Of a stretch of 64,000 nt of DNA, positions 37,204 through 45,446 are shown piece after piece. Origin of the DNA: Leptolyngbya ohadii IS1. Lineage in GTDB: Bacteria > Cyanobacteriota > Cyanobacteriia > Elainellales > Elainellaceae. The notes below the pieces were generated by a model. It was not told the origin of the DNA and searched no databases. It was given only the letters and a program-made list of their open reading frames with translations. Every line of letters begins with the position of its first letter. The stretch's first letter is position 1. Location: NCBI RefSeq assembly GCF_002215035.1, contig NZ_NKFP01000003.1, positions 179,520-243,519 on the forward strand, read 5' to 3'. Position numbers and translations under genes: made by a program.

Positions 37204-38145
37204 TTAACTATTAAGTAAGGACGATAATTCGTCCAGCAGTATACTAACTTGTTTCCACTTCTCTGGATTCTCCCATACCTTAGATGCCTGGATCTTCTGG
37301 TACACGCGAGTGAATAGCTCTTTAGGTGGTTCAGAGTTAGATGTAAGAGATTTAGAGCGCGCTTGAATTCTTCTGCGAATCTCACCTAAACTTAGGTTAT
37401 ACTCTACAGCTTCTTTCAAAACTGCTTGGCGTAGAGTCTCATCTTTTACTCTTGCAATCACTTGTGCCTTAGTATATGCAAGCCCTCCCTGTCGAACTAG
37501 ATCTAAAATCTCAGGTGGCATTTTAAGCAACGGTAACCTATTAGCAATGAAAGATTCCCAGGTAAACCGACCTATTTCTGAAAACACAGTCTCAATCTGC
37601 TCAAATTGAGAGCTACCGATAACGTTATGAGTAAGTTTTCCCCTAACCTCATTTTGTACTCGATGAAGTAGAGATACAACTTCATTAGTCTTTAAGTTGA
37701 GCCGTAGAGACAATAATCGCAAAACTCCCTCAGTTTCTTCAATAGGGTTGAGATCAGCACGTTGAAGATTTTCAATGAGAGCTAAAGCCAAAGCTTGTTC
37801 ATCAGTCAAATCACGTACTGATACCGGAACTTTAACCAATCCAATGGAGATGGCAGCCCGTAGTCTTCGTTCTCCAGAAACTAACTCATAATTTCCATTT
37901 CTCAATGGACGCACTATCAAATTTTCAAGGATCCCGTGAGTCTGAACGGATTTAATGAGTTGTTCTAGCTTCTGTTGCTCAAAAAAACGCCGAGGTTGGA
38001 ATAATGGTACTTGAATCTTTGAGATTGCAAGCTGTCGTTGATTTAAACTTGCTTGTTCTAGTGATTGTTCTACAGCGTCATCTACTTTTGTTTCTAGACT
38101 AAAGATAGCGTTTGATTGCGATTCCTCATGTTTCTGCTCAGACAT
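37204..38145 (-). CDS. ParB-like partition or nuclease-fold protein
   Basis: About 313 residues. The ParB N-terminal domain shows QPRRFFEQQKLEQLIKSVQ, LVSGERRLRAAI (the GERRxRA CTP-binding motif) and IENLQRADLNPIEE. An HTH-containing middle part and a helical C-terminus follow. The ATG at 38145 has AGGA seven bases upstream; a TTG at 38178 is an alternative. No ParA is encoded nearby, so this is an orphan. In islands such proteins may regulate transcription or excision rather than segregate DNA. It converges on the recombinase gene with a 15-bp gap. Confidence 0.88.
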   Translation of the reverse strand: MSEQKHEESQSNAIFSLETKVDDAVEQSLEQASLNQRQLAISKIQVPLFQPRRFFEQQKLEQLIKSVQTHGILENLIVRPLRNGNYELVSGERRLRAAISIGLVKVPVSVRDLTDEQALALALIENLQRADLNPIEETEGVLRLLSLRLNLKTNEVVSLLHRVQNEVRGKLTHNVIGSSQFEQIETVFSEIGRFTWESFIANRLPLLKMPPEILDLVRQGGLAYTKAQVIARVKDETLRQAVLKEAVEYNLSLGEIRRRIQARSKSLTSNSEPPKELFTRVYQKIQASKVWENPEKWKQVSILLDELSSLLNS

Positions 38146-38178
38146 CTTTTTATCCTGATCTATCGAGTGTTTAGCCAA

Positions 38179-38783
38179 TTACCAGCTACCACATCACCTT
38201 TAAATCAAATGTTAGGCTAGGCACAGAAGATTGAATGCCCAGAAAGCTGTATGTAAAAATAAATCTAGGTTTTCTGAAATTGCTACATTCCTTCACCCCT
38301 AGCACAACAATTGAACTTTGTAAGTAAAGAACAAAAGTCCCCTAGAGTTTGCGTCGCAACTGTTCTGGTCTTTTTAAGTTGTCGTAAGCCGTTGAATTCA
38401 ACTTTTTTGTATAAAATAGCGGGCGACTGCTCGTGCAGAGAAGGTTCTAGATAAGTGTCCACAGAAGTTTTAGGCGTAGGCATTTCAGCGCTTCTAGAAG
38501 TTTGTCATCTTGTGATTCAATAAGTTGGCGATCGCCGCTGCACCTTTCTTTCGATAACAACGGTCTGATGGAGAATTAGAGCGTTTCCAAATGTTTGATT
38601 CACTGAGGCATTTTGCCTTTTTGAACATTAGAAACATCTTTTGAACCCAGAGTAGTAATCTTTCAGTTTTTGTCAAACCTATACACTTTCAGCACGTGGT
38701 TGTTTCAATTGCGTTATGCTTTCCATCGGAAAACGATTGAGGTCGAGCGTAATCCAGTTTTATGGGCGAAGAATGTGCTTGTG
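38179..38783. other. Intergenic region, nothing recognised
   Basis: 605 bp, AT-rich. Two short minus-strand frames (38283-38483, 38494-38676) have no family signature and I do not call them. The right end of the island that starts in dinB may lie here, but no dinB 3' sequence or matching att repeat was seen. Confidence 0.45.
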
Positions 38784-39509
38784 CTAATGACCGATCAGGT
38801 TTTGCAACAGCCCAAGGCGTGCTGCAAAGCGGGATAAGGTAAACAGCTCGCCGGTGTATGCGATCAGGTAGCTCAATTCCTGAGTCAGGATTAGTCTTTC
38901 AGGGGAACTGACTGCTGAATCGCCCATTACAAACGGAATGGGTGGAGTCATAGGATATAAGCAGTCAAATATTGCCTGCCATCGAGACCAGCCGTTATTC
39001 ACATCCTGATAGTGGAGTGGGTCACAGTCAACGATCGCGGTTGGAATGCAGAGAGCTTGCTGCCAGTCACCCACTTCAAGGATCATTGCTAGCTGGTATG
39101 AGGTATAAGCTCCTACCGCTTCATCGACGTCATCCTCTTTCAGTGCCTCGATCTGAGTCAGTCGTATAGAAGTTGATAGCTGATGTAGCTGCCACTCGGC
39201 GACATTCGGTGCAACCTGAATTAAACCTGCTGTGTCTGGCTTAACTGTGCTCCTCCAATTCCGCAAGTCCTGCACAAAAGCAATAAATTCAGCCGTTTGT
39301 AATAGCGATCGGGCATCAAGTGCCAAGTGCGATCGAACTGCTTCAAGTGCCTGCTGCTGCCGTTTGATGAACGTTAACTCCTTGGCTTGCAAACTGCAAA
39401 GTTGCGCTACGATCGCCTGCTGTAATTGCCGAGCTTGTTCTGTAATTTCATGCGCTTTTTGTCGTTCGATTGCATAGTAAGCTGCCAGAGATTCATTGAG
39501 TGTAGCCAT
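38784..39509 (-). CDS. Uncharacterised protein of the 38.8-43.1 kb cluster
   Basis: About 241 residues from the ATG at 39509 (MATLNESLAAYYAIE); upstream starts add a non-conserved hydrophobic stretch. The N-terminal ~90 residues form a coiled coil (AHEITEQARQLQQAIVAQLC), and the rest is mixed alpha/beta without a known motif. It is the last gene of a leftward cluster of seven. I do not recognise the family. Confidence 0.6.
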   Translation of the reverse strand: MATLNESLAAYYAIERQKAHEITEQARQLQQAIVAQLCSLQAKELTFIKRQQQALEAVRSHLALDARSLLQTAEFIAFVQDLRNWRSTVKPDTAGLIQVAPNVAEWQLHQLSTSIRLTQIEALKEDDVDEAVGAYTSYQLAMILEVGDWQQALCIPTAIVDCDPLHYQDVNNGWSRWQAIFDCLYPMTPPIPFVMGDSAVSSPERLILTQELSYLIAYTGELFTLSRFAARLGLLQNLIGH

Positions 39510-39571
39510 CGTTCGAATGCGAGGAGTAGAGGGTTGAATAAACAAAAGCAGCAGCTGGGAAAATAGAGTTG

Positions 39572-40477
39572 CTAGTCCCAAGACATTACGACGATCGGCG
39601 AAGCTTGAGGAAAATTGAGTAAGTGAGCAGCCCGCTGATTGCTGATTATTTTGGTATCGCACAACCAATGTTCACTCGCCTGTTGTAGTTGTCGGGCTGC
39701 CTGATCACTGCGTGTCCAAATGTAAAGACAATCATTGCACCAGAACCGGGGCAGTTGCTGCTCTAAAACCTGAAGGGGTGGGTACTTTGCGGGTTGCTGC
39801 CCGGTCAGACGCGGACCCATCAAGAAGCTATTCCACCAGGTCGGATTGTCCTGAAGGGTTTCTAAAATTGTTGGCGCATGAAAGTGCGGATCGCTGGTCA
39901 TCAGCATCGGCCCAGCAATAAGCTGCTGGACGGAAGACTCCGCGATTGTATTACTCTCTACGATCAAATCAGGCGGCTCATCTACATCATAAATTACCTC
40001 TAACTCTTCCTCTGGCATATCCATCAATGGGTAAGTCCACTCCACGATCACCAATCGTGCTTGATTCCGAGATCCAATTAGTCGCTGGGTCTGATTCAGG
40101 GAACAGATTGTTGCCTTTGCCCCAGCCCACTGTCGCGCCAGCTGACTCAAAATCGCTGCGGCCGCATAGTCAATCGCTAAAAGATACAGCGTATTTGCCG
40201 TCCAGCCTTGCCCCACATCCCGCAGCACAGTTAAAGCTCCTGGGTCATTATTGCGCTGTGGTTTACTAGGCACCGCAGGGTAGGAAAAGAAGCTGTGCCA
40301 TCGCTCAGAATGCTTTCCTAAATCTTGGAGTACACGATCCATCGTTAATGGATCACGTTGCCAGAGCAGCAGTCCCGCACTGATTTCTTGAGCAGTGCAG
40401 GCACCCAGGGGAAGGTCGAAATCGAGGAGTGTATCCTCTACGTTGTCTAAATCCTGTTGATTCAGCCAGGGCATCAT
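39572..40477 (-). CDS. Uncharacterised protein of the 38.8-43.1 kb cluster
   Basis: 301 residues, acidic, with no membrane segment or signal peptide. A repeated layout is visible. Two segments begin with a Leu-rich helix, continue WHSFF/WWNSFL, and end in a strand-turn-strand with RLVIVEW or PIVVMSW; see residues 50-145 and 200-301. This suggests an internal duplication. It starts at the ATG at 40477, and 62 bp separate it from the next gene. Function unknown. Confidence 0.6.
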   Translation of the reverse strand: MMPWLNQQDLDNVEDTLLDFDLPLGACTAQEISAGLLLWQRDPLTMDRVLQDLGKHSERWHSFFSYPAVPSKPQRNNDPGALTVLRDVGQGWTANTLYLLAIDYAAAAILSQLARQWAGAKATICSLNQTQRLIGSRNQARLVIVEWTYPLMDMPEEELEVIYDVDEPPDLIVESNTIAESSVQQLIAGPMLMTSDPHFHAPTILETLQDNPTWWNSFLMGPRLTGQQPAKYPPLQVLEQQLPRFWCNDCLYIWTRSDQAARQLQQASEHWLCDTKIISNQRAAHLLNFPQASPIVVMSWD

Positions 40478-40708
40478 AAATCAGAAGAATGAGGAATAAG
40501 CCAAATAAAGCGCATTAGATTTTGCTATGCCAATTGCGAAACCTCAGGTGATATAACATCGGTGAAGCTCGGTTCAACAGGTAGAATAAGTGCATGTAGA
40601 CGCAAAATGAAGTTGAAATCGAGGGTTACAACTTTATTGAAAGGAAGTCTGACGATTCGTGCAAGCCATCTGTGTCGGCGCGACACACTTTTATGAAGTT
40701 GGCAGGTG

Positions 40709-41629
40709 TTATGCCAAACTCAGTTGGAGCCGATCGCTTTGGCAATAGGCATCATGAATCTGGATCACCGACTCAAATTGCGGCAAGATTTTGGGTTGTC
40801 CAATGACCTTGATCAGATGGCAAACCCCATAAGTACCGTAGTCCGGCAGAACCAATCCCGTCATTGGATCGTAACGAAATTGTTCGGTTTCCTCCTCAAT
40901 TTCAACTCGCCAAGGCTTCGGGGTTAGCCGTGCTCGAAAGGTTGCCTGAAATCTGCATAACTTTGCATAAAGTGGATCTGCATAAAGGCTTCGCATCATC
41001 TGATCAGTTTCATCGCTCAGGGGATCGAATGGTCGTGTGGGGCAGAGATAACGGAGTCCGTTTCGCGTGCGGTAAACCCGAAATCCTAATTCAGCATCTT
41101 GCAGGACGATCGATTCCAGGGCAGCGATCGCCTGCTGCTGGCTGATTACTTTACGGCAGCTTACGGCACAATCACGCGGGTCTGCCCCTGCTGGAACACC
41201 AATATCCACATCTACAAAGAGCAAATTTTTGGTATTGAGGATCAAGCAATCGTAACGGTTGCGCGTGATACTTGCCTGCTGCTGTCCTGCATAATTAATT
41301 TCTTCCAAAACTGGCTCATCGAAGATGCTGTACTCACCTTTTTGTAGGATGTACCAGCTTTTACCGACTGGACCAATACCAATCGGAATGAAGGTGAGAT
41401 CGGCAATACTGATGCGTTCTTGAGGGCTGAGAACGTTCACCCAACGCTGTAGCAAAGCAGCATTGTCAACTTGGGAGTTCGATTTCAGGACAAGTTCGCT
41501 CAGATACTGATTTACCTGCTCACTCGGATTTTCGATACCCCGTTTTCTCGCCCAGAAGCAGAGATAGCGGTAACGTTTGGGCTGTGCTGCAATAAAGCGC
41601 TTTAGCAGGTCTGAGTGGGGAGCGTTCAT
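40709..41629 (-). CDS. Protein with a primase-like DxD motif, function unknown
   Basis: 306 residues. Residues ~150-225 contain LLFVDVDIG, then an FRVYRTRNGLRYLCPTRPFD block and further on FRARLTPKPWR. The DxD strand followed by a Gly-hydrophobic-Arg strand resembles the first two motifs of archaeo-eukaryotic primases, with Arg where His is usual. Similar proteins with this RVYRTxxGxR block occur widely but are uncharacterised as far as I know. It is part of the leftward cluster and starts at the ATG at 41629. The primase relation is tentative. Confidence 0.55.
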   Translation of the reverse strand: MNAPHSDLLKRFIAAQPKRYRYLCFWARKRGIENPSEQVNQYLSELVLKSNSQVDNAALLQRWVNVLSPQERISIADLTFIPIGIGPVGKSWYILQKGEYSIFDEPVLEEINYAGQQQASITRNRYDCLILNTKNLLFVDVDIGVPAGADPRDCAVSCRKVISQQQAIAALESIVLQDAELGFRVYRTRNGLRYLCPTRPFDPLSDETDQMMRSLYADPLYAKLCRFQATFRARLTPKPWRVEIEEETEQFRYDPMTGLVLPDYGTYGVCHLIKVIGQPKILPQFESVIQIHDAYCQSDRLQLSLA

Positions 41630-41742
41630 TCAATTTGTCCTGCAAAATCTGCTGAACGGCATATCCGTTGCAACTCTTTTGGAAATAGGATTTTGGACAA
41701 ATTATTCCTGTCGCAACGATAAAGATTGAGGAAGGGGAAACA

Positions 41743-42060
41743 CTACGGCGGTTCTGCCTCCGCATTATTGTCATCTGCTGCCAGCCCGCACCACTCATCC
41801 AGCAAATCTTGAGGAATCCGATCGCTGTTGCGCCAGAAGAAATCGATCGTGGCTAAACGACGGCGATACTGCTCCGGAGCAGGGCGACTGCCACTGCCTG
41901 TGCTGAACCAGTGTCGAACTGTATTTCTGTTGATGTTTAATAATCGAGCCAGGTCAGGATAGTCCAGATCCCAACGTTGCAGAAACGTCTGGGGTGACAT
42001 CGGGGGCGGGCAATTTTTGTAGCGATCGAACAATGCCCACTGACGATCCGTTGGATACAT
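41743..42060 (-). CDS. HTH protein, second copy of a duplicated SH3-like/HTH pair
   Basis: 105 residues with a central helix-turn-helix: FLQRWDLDYPDLARLLNINR, then NTVRHWFSTGSG, then a helical RRLATIDFFW. It is homologous to 42552-42821 (FIARWTLSYRQISQI, STVEHWFAEGAG, KLLAIADFLL). The ATG at 42060 is preceded by AAAGGAG and lies 14 nt after the stop of the SH3-like gene. Probably a DNA-binding regulator. Confidence 0.68.
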   Translation of the reverse strand: MYPTDRQWALFDRYKNCPPPMSPQTFLQRWDLDYPDLARLLNINRNTVRHWFSTGSGSRPAPEQYRRRLATIDFFWRNSDRIPQDLLDEWCGLAADDNNAEAEPP

Positions 42061-42074
42061 CGGCGATCGCTCCT

Positions 42075-42419
42075 TTACCCTTGCAATAGATAGGCATGGG
42101 TTGAAAGCAGTTCGAGGTCATCTTCAAACGCCCAGTCTGCCGCACAATCTGCGCGTGAGGGGCACTGATCGTCCAGGGCAATTGCATAGTGATAGCCGAT
42201 TGCCTCAACGCTAACACTCTGAGCAAAGACCAGTCCGATAATTCTGCCAAACCCATGAGTGGGAACTCGTGCCCAAAGCACGGATTGTCCAACCTGAAAT
42301 TTAGGCGGTGTAAATTGCTGGGGCAGGTTTGCCACTAACTGAATCGGAGAAACAATTAATCGCGGAGGGGATTGGGTAGACCTGGGCAAAGAAGAAGGAT
42401 GGGAATCGTAGTGGCTCAT
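42075..42419 (-). CDS. SH3-like barrel protein, second copy of a duplicated pair
   Basis: About 114 residues from MSHYDSHP; an upstream start at 42470 is possible. The C-terminal ~75 residues match 42808-43107: PKFQVGQSVLWARVPTHGFG, a GYHYAIALDD strand, and WAFEDDLELL at the end. The strand pattern suggests a small barrel of the SH3/KOW kind. The N-terminal ~40 residues are Ser/Pro-rich and not shared. Confidence 0.65.
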   Translation of the reverse strand: MSHYDSHPSSLPRSTQSPPRLIVSPIQLVANLPQQFTPPKFQVGQSVLWARVPTHGFGRIIGLVFAQSVSVEAIGYHYAIALDDQCPSRADCAADWAFEDDLELLSTHAYLLQG

Positions 42420-42551
42420 AAGCACAGTTCCAATAAGGCTGTTTGCTATTAAAGCCTGCCGCTGTTGCACTGAAGACAGTCCCCGTTAAATCCCTGTTGA
42501 ACCGACAATCCACCTGTCAATCTGCCAACCCCTATTGCAACATTCCTTCAT

Positions 42552-42821
42552 CTATCGCCAAAGTTCCTGCCAGTAATGGATGGACTCTCCGTTGCTCAGC
42601 AGGAAGTCGGCGATCGCCAATAACTTCTGATAGCTTTCTGCTGGCGATCGTCGCCCTGCCCCTTCCGCAAACCAATGTTCCACGGTCGAGAGCGAACAGC
42701 AGCAAATCTGGCTAATTTGACGATAGCTGAGCGTCCAGCGGGCAATAAAGTCATCTGGGGAAAGCAGGGGTAGTGCCAGAAATTGCTCCAGCAATTGAGC
42801 CTGGGTTTCATTCAGCCGCAT
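42552..42821 (-). CDS. HTH protein, first copy of the duplicated pair
   Basis: About 89 residues from the ATG at 42821 (MRLNETQAQ), which follows a strong GGAGG site and overlaps the upstream gene by 14 nt. The helix-turn-helix with STVEHWFAEGAG is homologous to 41743-42060. A longer start at 42908 would overlap the upstream gene deeply and lacks a ribosome site. Confidence 0.66.
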   Translation of the reverse strand: MRLNETQAQLLEQFLALPLLSPDDFIARWTLSYRQISQICCCSLSTVEHWFAEGAGRRSPAESYQKLLAIADFLLSNGESIHYWQELWR

Positions 42822-43107
42822 CTGTTCCTCCAGCTTCGAGCAGTTCCAGGTCATCCTCAAAGCCGTAGTCTGTTTTGCAGTGGTCAAAAGACGGGCTATG
42901 TGGATCAAGCTCGATTGTGTAGTGCCATCCTAAAGCCTGCACACTTCCCTCTGTCCCGTAAAACCGCTCAACGACAGTTCCAAAGTCCTGCGTGGGGACG
43001 CGAAACCAGCAAACGCGATCGCCAACCTTAAACTTAGGAACTGTTTCTGGGTTAGAACTTTGCCCTACCACTAAGTTGTCCGGCGTGTGCGTTGATCCCT
43101 CTTGCAT
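42808..43107 (-). CDS. SH3-like barrel protein, first copy of the duplicated pair
   Basis: 99 residues: PKFKVGDRVCWFRVPTQDFG, then VQALGWHYTIELDP and YGFEDDLELLE. Homologous to 42075-42419. It is translationally coupled to the following HTH gene through a 14-nt overlap and appears to be the first gene of the leftward cluster. Confidence 0.66.
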   Translation of the reverse strand: MQEGSTHTPDNLVVGQSSNPETVPKFKVGDRVCWFRVPTQDFGTVVERFYGTEGSVQALGWHYTIELDPHSPSFDHCKTDYGFEDDLELLEAGGTDAAE

Positions 43108-43240
43108 AAACCTGAATCAGAGTATGGTCTCTATCTATTATGGTGCAAATGCCGCTATACGGCGACAGTACAAATGCCGCATTAATTATGTTTATCAAAC
43201 TGTCATGCGAGAATGAGCCTACTCAAAGGCTTGAGAAGGT

Positions 43241-43483
43241 ATGGGTGGTGAAGAGAAAAGAGATATTCGAGGTAGATTGCCGCGCTCTAAAAAGATCGCC
43301 CTAGACGTTGCTTGTGCAAAACGGGAAATGAGCCAGCAGCAGGGAATAGAAGAAGCAATTGACTTTTGGTTAGAAATCCAAGACCAGATAGAAACACTGA
43401 TAGAGCGTTGTGAATCAATGGGTATTGATCCCAAAACAGCCCTACAGCAGGCAGCCATCCTATGGCTGGAAAAGCATCAGTAA
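43241..43483 (+). CDS. Small helical protein, RHH-like, plasmid-type
   Basis: 80 residues beginning MGGEEKRDIRGRLPRSKK, with a short basic strand followed by two helices (EEAIDFWLEIQDQIETLIE, TALQQAAILWLEK). The layout suggests a ribbon-helix-helix regulator. GAGAAGG precedes the ATG closely. It is divergent from the duplicated SH3/HTH cluster. Unrecognised family. Confidence 0.55.
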   Translation: MGGEEKRDIRGRLPRSKKIALDVACAKREMSQQQGIEEAIDFWLEIQDQIETLIERCESMGIDPKTALQQAAILWLEKHQ

Positions 43484-43549
43484 AATCCTTGAGCCTCCAA
43501 TCAAAATCCGCTACGCTAAGACCAGACAGGTGTACCAGGAGAGGCAGCA

Positions 43550-43822
43550 ATGGCAAAGTCTGATGCAGGTTGCTACAGCTTGAACCGAGATGAACTGCTT
43601 CGCATTCGCGATCTGAAACTGCTAACTAGCGATCGCGATTATGTCTTCTTTGCCCTCCAGCTTGATTTCCCTGGCAAACTGAACCCTAAGATTGACGTGA
43701 ATTCCTTCTGCGATCGCTGGGAATTAGACGAGGGCGATCTCTACAAAGCCCTGGGTGACTTGCGGAAGAAGGGCGTGGTCGTGTCGATCGCAAGCCAGAT
43801 TAGCCTGCAAATCACGTCGTAG
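43550..43822 (+). CDS. Small winged-helix-like protein
   Basis: 90 residues. NSFCDRWELDEGDLYKALGD, then LRKKGVVVSI looks like a winged helix-turn-helix with its wing strand. Proteins like this are frequent on cyanobacterial plasmids. The ATG at 43550 is preceded by AGGAGAGG, a strong ribosome binding site. Possibly cotranscribed with 43241-43483 (66-bp gap). Confidence 0.6.
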   Translation: MAKSDAGCYSLNRDELLRIRDLKLLTSDRDYVFFALQLDFPGKLNPKIDVNSFCDRWELDEGDLYKALGDLRKKGVVVSIASQISLQITS

Positions 43823-43899
43823 CCCTAACAGTGGACTGACGATCGATGACTCATAATCCCGCTAGACCAAACTCGTCTCTCCGTAGCTTGTAATTCAAC

Positions 43900-43943
43900 T
43901 TAGGGAACAAATCATTCCTAATGTGCTTAAAACTGTTCTCTAA
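43900..43943. repeat. 44-bp TTAGGGAAC...GTTCTCTAA unit, copy 4
   Basis: Ends TTAGGGAAC and GTTCTCTAA pair with one mismatch. Confidence 0.65.
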
Positions 43944-44082
43944 AACTTCAACACCCACTAGAGCCTGGATCTGCTATCTGGTAGAACCTTTGCTATTTCC
44001 TTCCTCAGTGGATTGCGGTTTTGAGACGAACTGACGCTGAGCATCGTAATCCTTGGACGATCGCCCGTTCTCCGCCTGGAAG

Positions 44083-44193
44083 CGATCGCATCGCGCTACG
44101 GCGTTCGCGTAGCGGGCAAGCTCACCCGCCTCTGGCGGCAGCGTGGAACGATCGACTTGTCGCTCCGCTCCGCATCGTAGCGCGGGGCGATCG
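44083..44193. repeat. Compound CGATCG-bounded repeat (type B part plus type A)
   Basis: 44083-44119 matches the minus strand of 29011-29054 (CGATCG, then GCGCTACGGCG) but lacks the closing CGATCG. 44149-44193 is a complete 45-bp type A unit in inverse orientation. A GCCTCTGGCGGC-type linker lies between them. Confidence 0.78.
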
Positions 44194-44333
44194 CTGCGAC
44201 AAACAGCGACAGAAGCAGGGATATCCGTCAACACCGTGCGAAAAGTCAAAACCTTGGCTGGATGAACACTAGCTCCAACTAGAGTGCTGAGTCTGTAGAA
44301 CACGCGCAGTCGGAGACACTAACACTCACAGAC

Positions 44334-44377
44334 TTAGGGAATAAAACACCCCTCATACCTATTAGTCTATTCCCTAA
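44334..44377. repeat. 44-bp TTAGGGAAT...ATTCCCTAA unit, copy 5
   Basis: Perfect 9-bp inverted ends (10 bp with the outer C/G). Confidence 0.75.
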
Positions 44378-44449
44378 GCTGATAAAGCTTTTGCTCTGCG
44401 ATGGACATGCGTTGCTGGAGTATGTACCTAGCTATAAAGGGTAGGAAAT

Positions 44450-44493
44450 CTAGGGAATGCTTCCATGCCATACAGCCTATATTTGTTCCCTAA
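44450..44493. repeat. 44-bp CTAGGGAAT...GTTCCCTAA unit, copy 6
   Basis: Same length and orientation; each end differs from the consensus by one base. Confidence 0.7.
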
Positions 44494-44525
44494 GTTAGCA
44501 AGCTCAATCTGGGTAGGAAACCATG

Positions 44526-44597
44526 CGATCGCCCCGCGCTACGATGCGGAGCGGAGCGACAAGTCGATCGCTTCGCGTAGCCGCCACAGGCGGATCG
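44526..44597 (+). repeat. Compound CGATCG-bounded repeat (type A joined to type C)
   Basis: 44526-44570 is a complete 45-bp type A unit and 44565-44597 a 33-bp type C unit. They share the central CGATCG, as expected if one inserted at the end of the other. Confidence 0.82.
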
Positions 44598-44635
44598 CAG
44601 GTTCTGTTTCAGTGTCTGCTCCTCAGTCGTGAAGT

Positions 44636-44679
44636 TTAGGAAATAGTTTTTGTCATTAAATTCCCCATTTATTCCCTAA
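44636..44679. repeat. 44-bp TTAGGAAAT...ATTCCCTAA unit, copy 7
   Basis: One mismatch in the left end; same length as copies 4-6. Confidence 0.7.
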
Positions 44680-44733
44680 GCTACTTCAATTGAGAAGTAG
44701 TCCAAACACTTGTACCTTGGGAGAATGACGTAC

Positions 44734-44776
44734 TTAGGGAATACTGTACCCTCGTAACCCACACATCGTTCCCTAA
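44734..44776. repeat. 43-bp TTAGGGAAT...GTTCCCTAA unit, copy 8
   Basis: Ends 17 bp before the ATG of the next gene, so this copy would lie in its leader or promoter. Confidence 0.72.
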
Positions 44777-44793
44777 GCTAAACCCGCAAAATT

Positions 44794-45123
44794 ATGCCAC
44801 GCCGAAGTAGATCCCAACGGCTCATCCAGGAACTCCAGGACTGGCACAACGAGGAATTGCAGGATCTCGCTGCCATGATTGCCGGGCTGCTGGAAGCTCG
44901 ACAGCAGCAGAAGCCAGACCCACCCCTTGAGCAGCGGGAAGACGGGACACCCCTGGGACGAAACGGCGGTCGAGGGCATATTGAACTGAAGATGATTCCG
45001 GACAGCAAGACGGGAAAGACGTATGGACCGTATCGCTACCTGCGCTATTGGGGCACCACGAAGACTGGCAAGAAGGGACTCAAGAGCGTCTACTTAGGGA
45101 AAGGGAACTTGCCCCCTGAGTAG
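44794..45123 (+). CDS. Small basic cyanobacterial protein of unknown function
   Basis: 109 residues. The N-terminus is helical (RLIQELQDWHNEELQDLAAMI). The C-terminus carries a GKTYGPYRYLRYW...LKSVYLGK block, a strand pair seen in small proteins of mobile elements. The ATG at 44794 follows directly on the eighth TTAGGGAA unit. No function is known. Confidence 0.62.
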   Translation: MPRRSRSQRLIQELQDWHNEELQDLAAMIAGLLEARQQQKPDPPLEQREDGTPLGRNGGRGHIELKMIPDSKTGKTYGPYRYLRYWGTTKTGKKGLKSVYLGKGNLPPE

Positions 45124-45212
45124 AGCACATCGATTCATCGTGCAGGGGCGATTTGCTCACGGCAACAGCATGAAGCCAAAACGGATGGGTCGAGAGGGAA
45201 AGTTAAAGAAGT

Positions 45213-45446
45213 TCACCCGTCTACATACTCGGAGCGGCAGTCTGCAAACGTGATTGCTTCGCTGTCTAGAAAACCTGCAATCGCCATTTCCAGCACCATT
45301 TCGATCGGGTACTGCGTTTCCTGGGAGTGTGCCAGCAATGCGCGCTGAATATGTTCCGGTAGAGCCGTCAGGAACATCTTGGCAGCGATCGGACTCAGAT
45401 GCTCGTCGCTTTGCTCAGGAGGTAGGGGTGTGCCAACAGTTTGCAT
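45213..45446 (-). CDS. GIY-YIG partner protein, single-motif copy
   Basis: 77 residues. Residues ~30-70 carry LPEHIQRALLAHS, then MVLEMAIAGFLDSEAITFADC, the same motif that occurs twice in the protein at 16042-16449. The ATG overlaps the GIY-YIG stop by one base (TAATG), so the two are translated together. A DNA-binding or inhibitor role is inferred from the conserved pairing. Confidence 0.68.
   Translation of the reverse strand: MQTVGTPLPPEQSDEHLSPIAAKMFLTALPEHIQRALLAHSQETQYPIEMVLEMAIAGFLDSEAITFADCRSEYVDG

Larger units (their letters stand above)
43823..44793. other. Repeat-rich 970-bp intergenic region
   Basis: No supported gene. It holds five 43-44-bp TTAGGGAA units (43900, 44334, 44450, 44636, 44734), a compound CGATCG-bounded repeat at 44083-44193 and another at 44526-44597. 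It is the densest repeat cluster of the window. Confidence 0.75.

Noticed and set aside
38283..38676. Two short minus-strand frames right of the ParB-like gene.
   Set aside because: Low-complexity composition, no start signals or similarity I can name.
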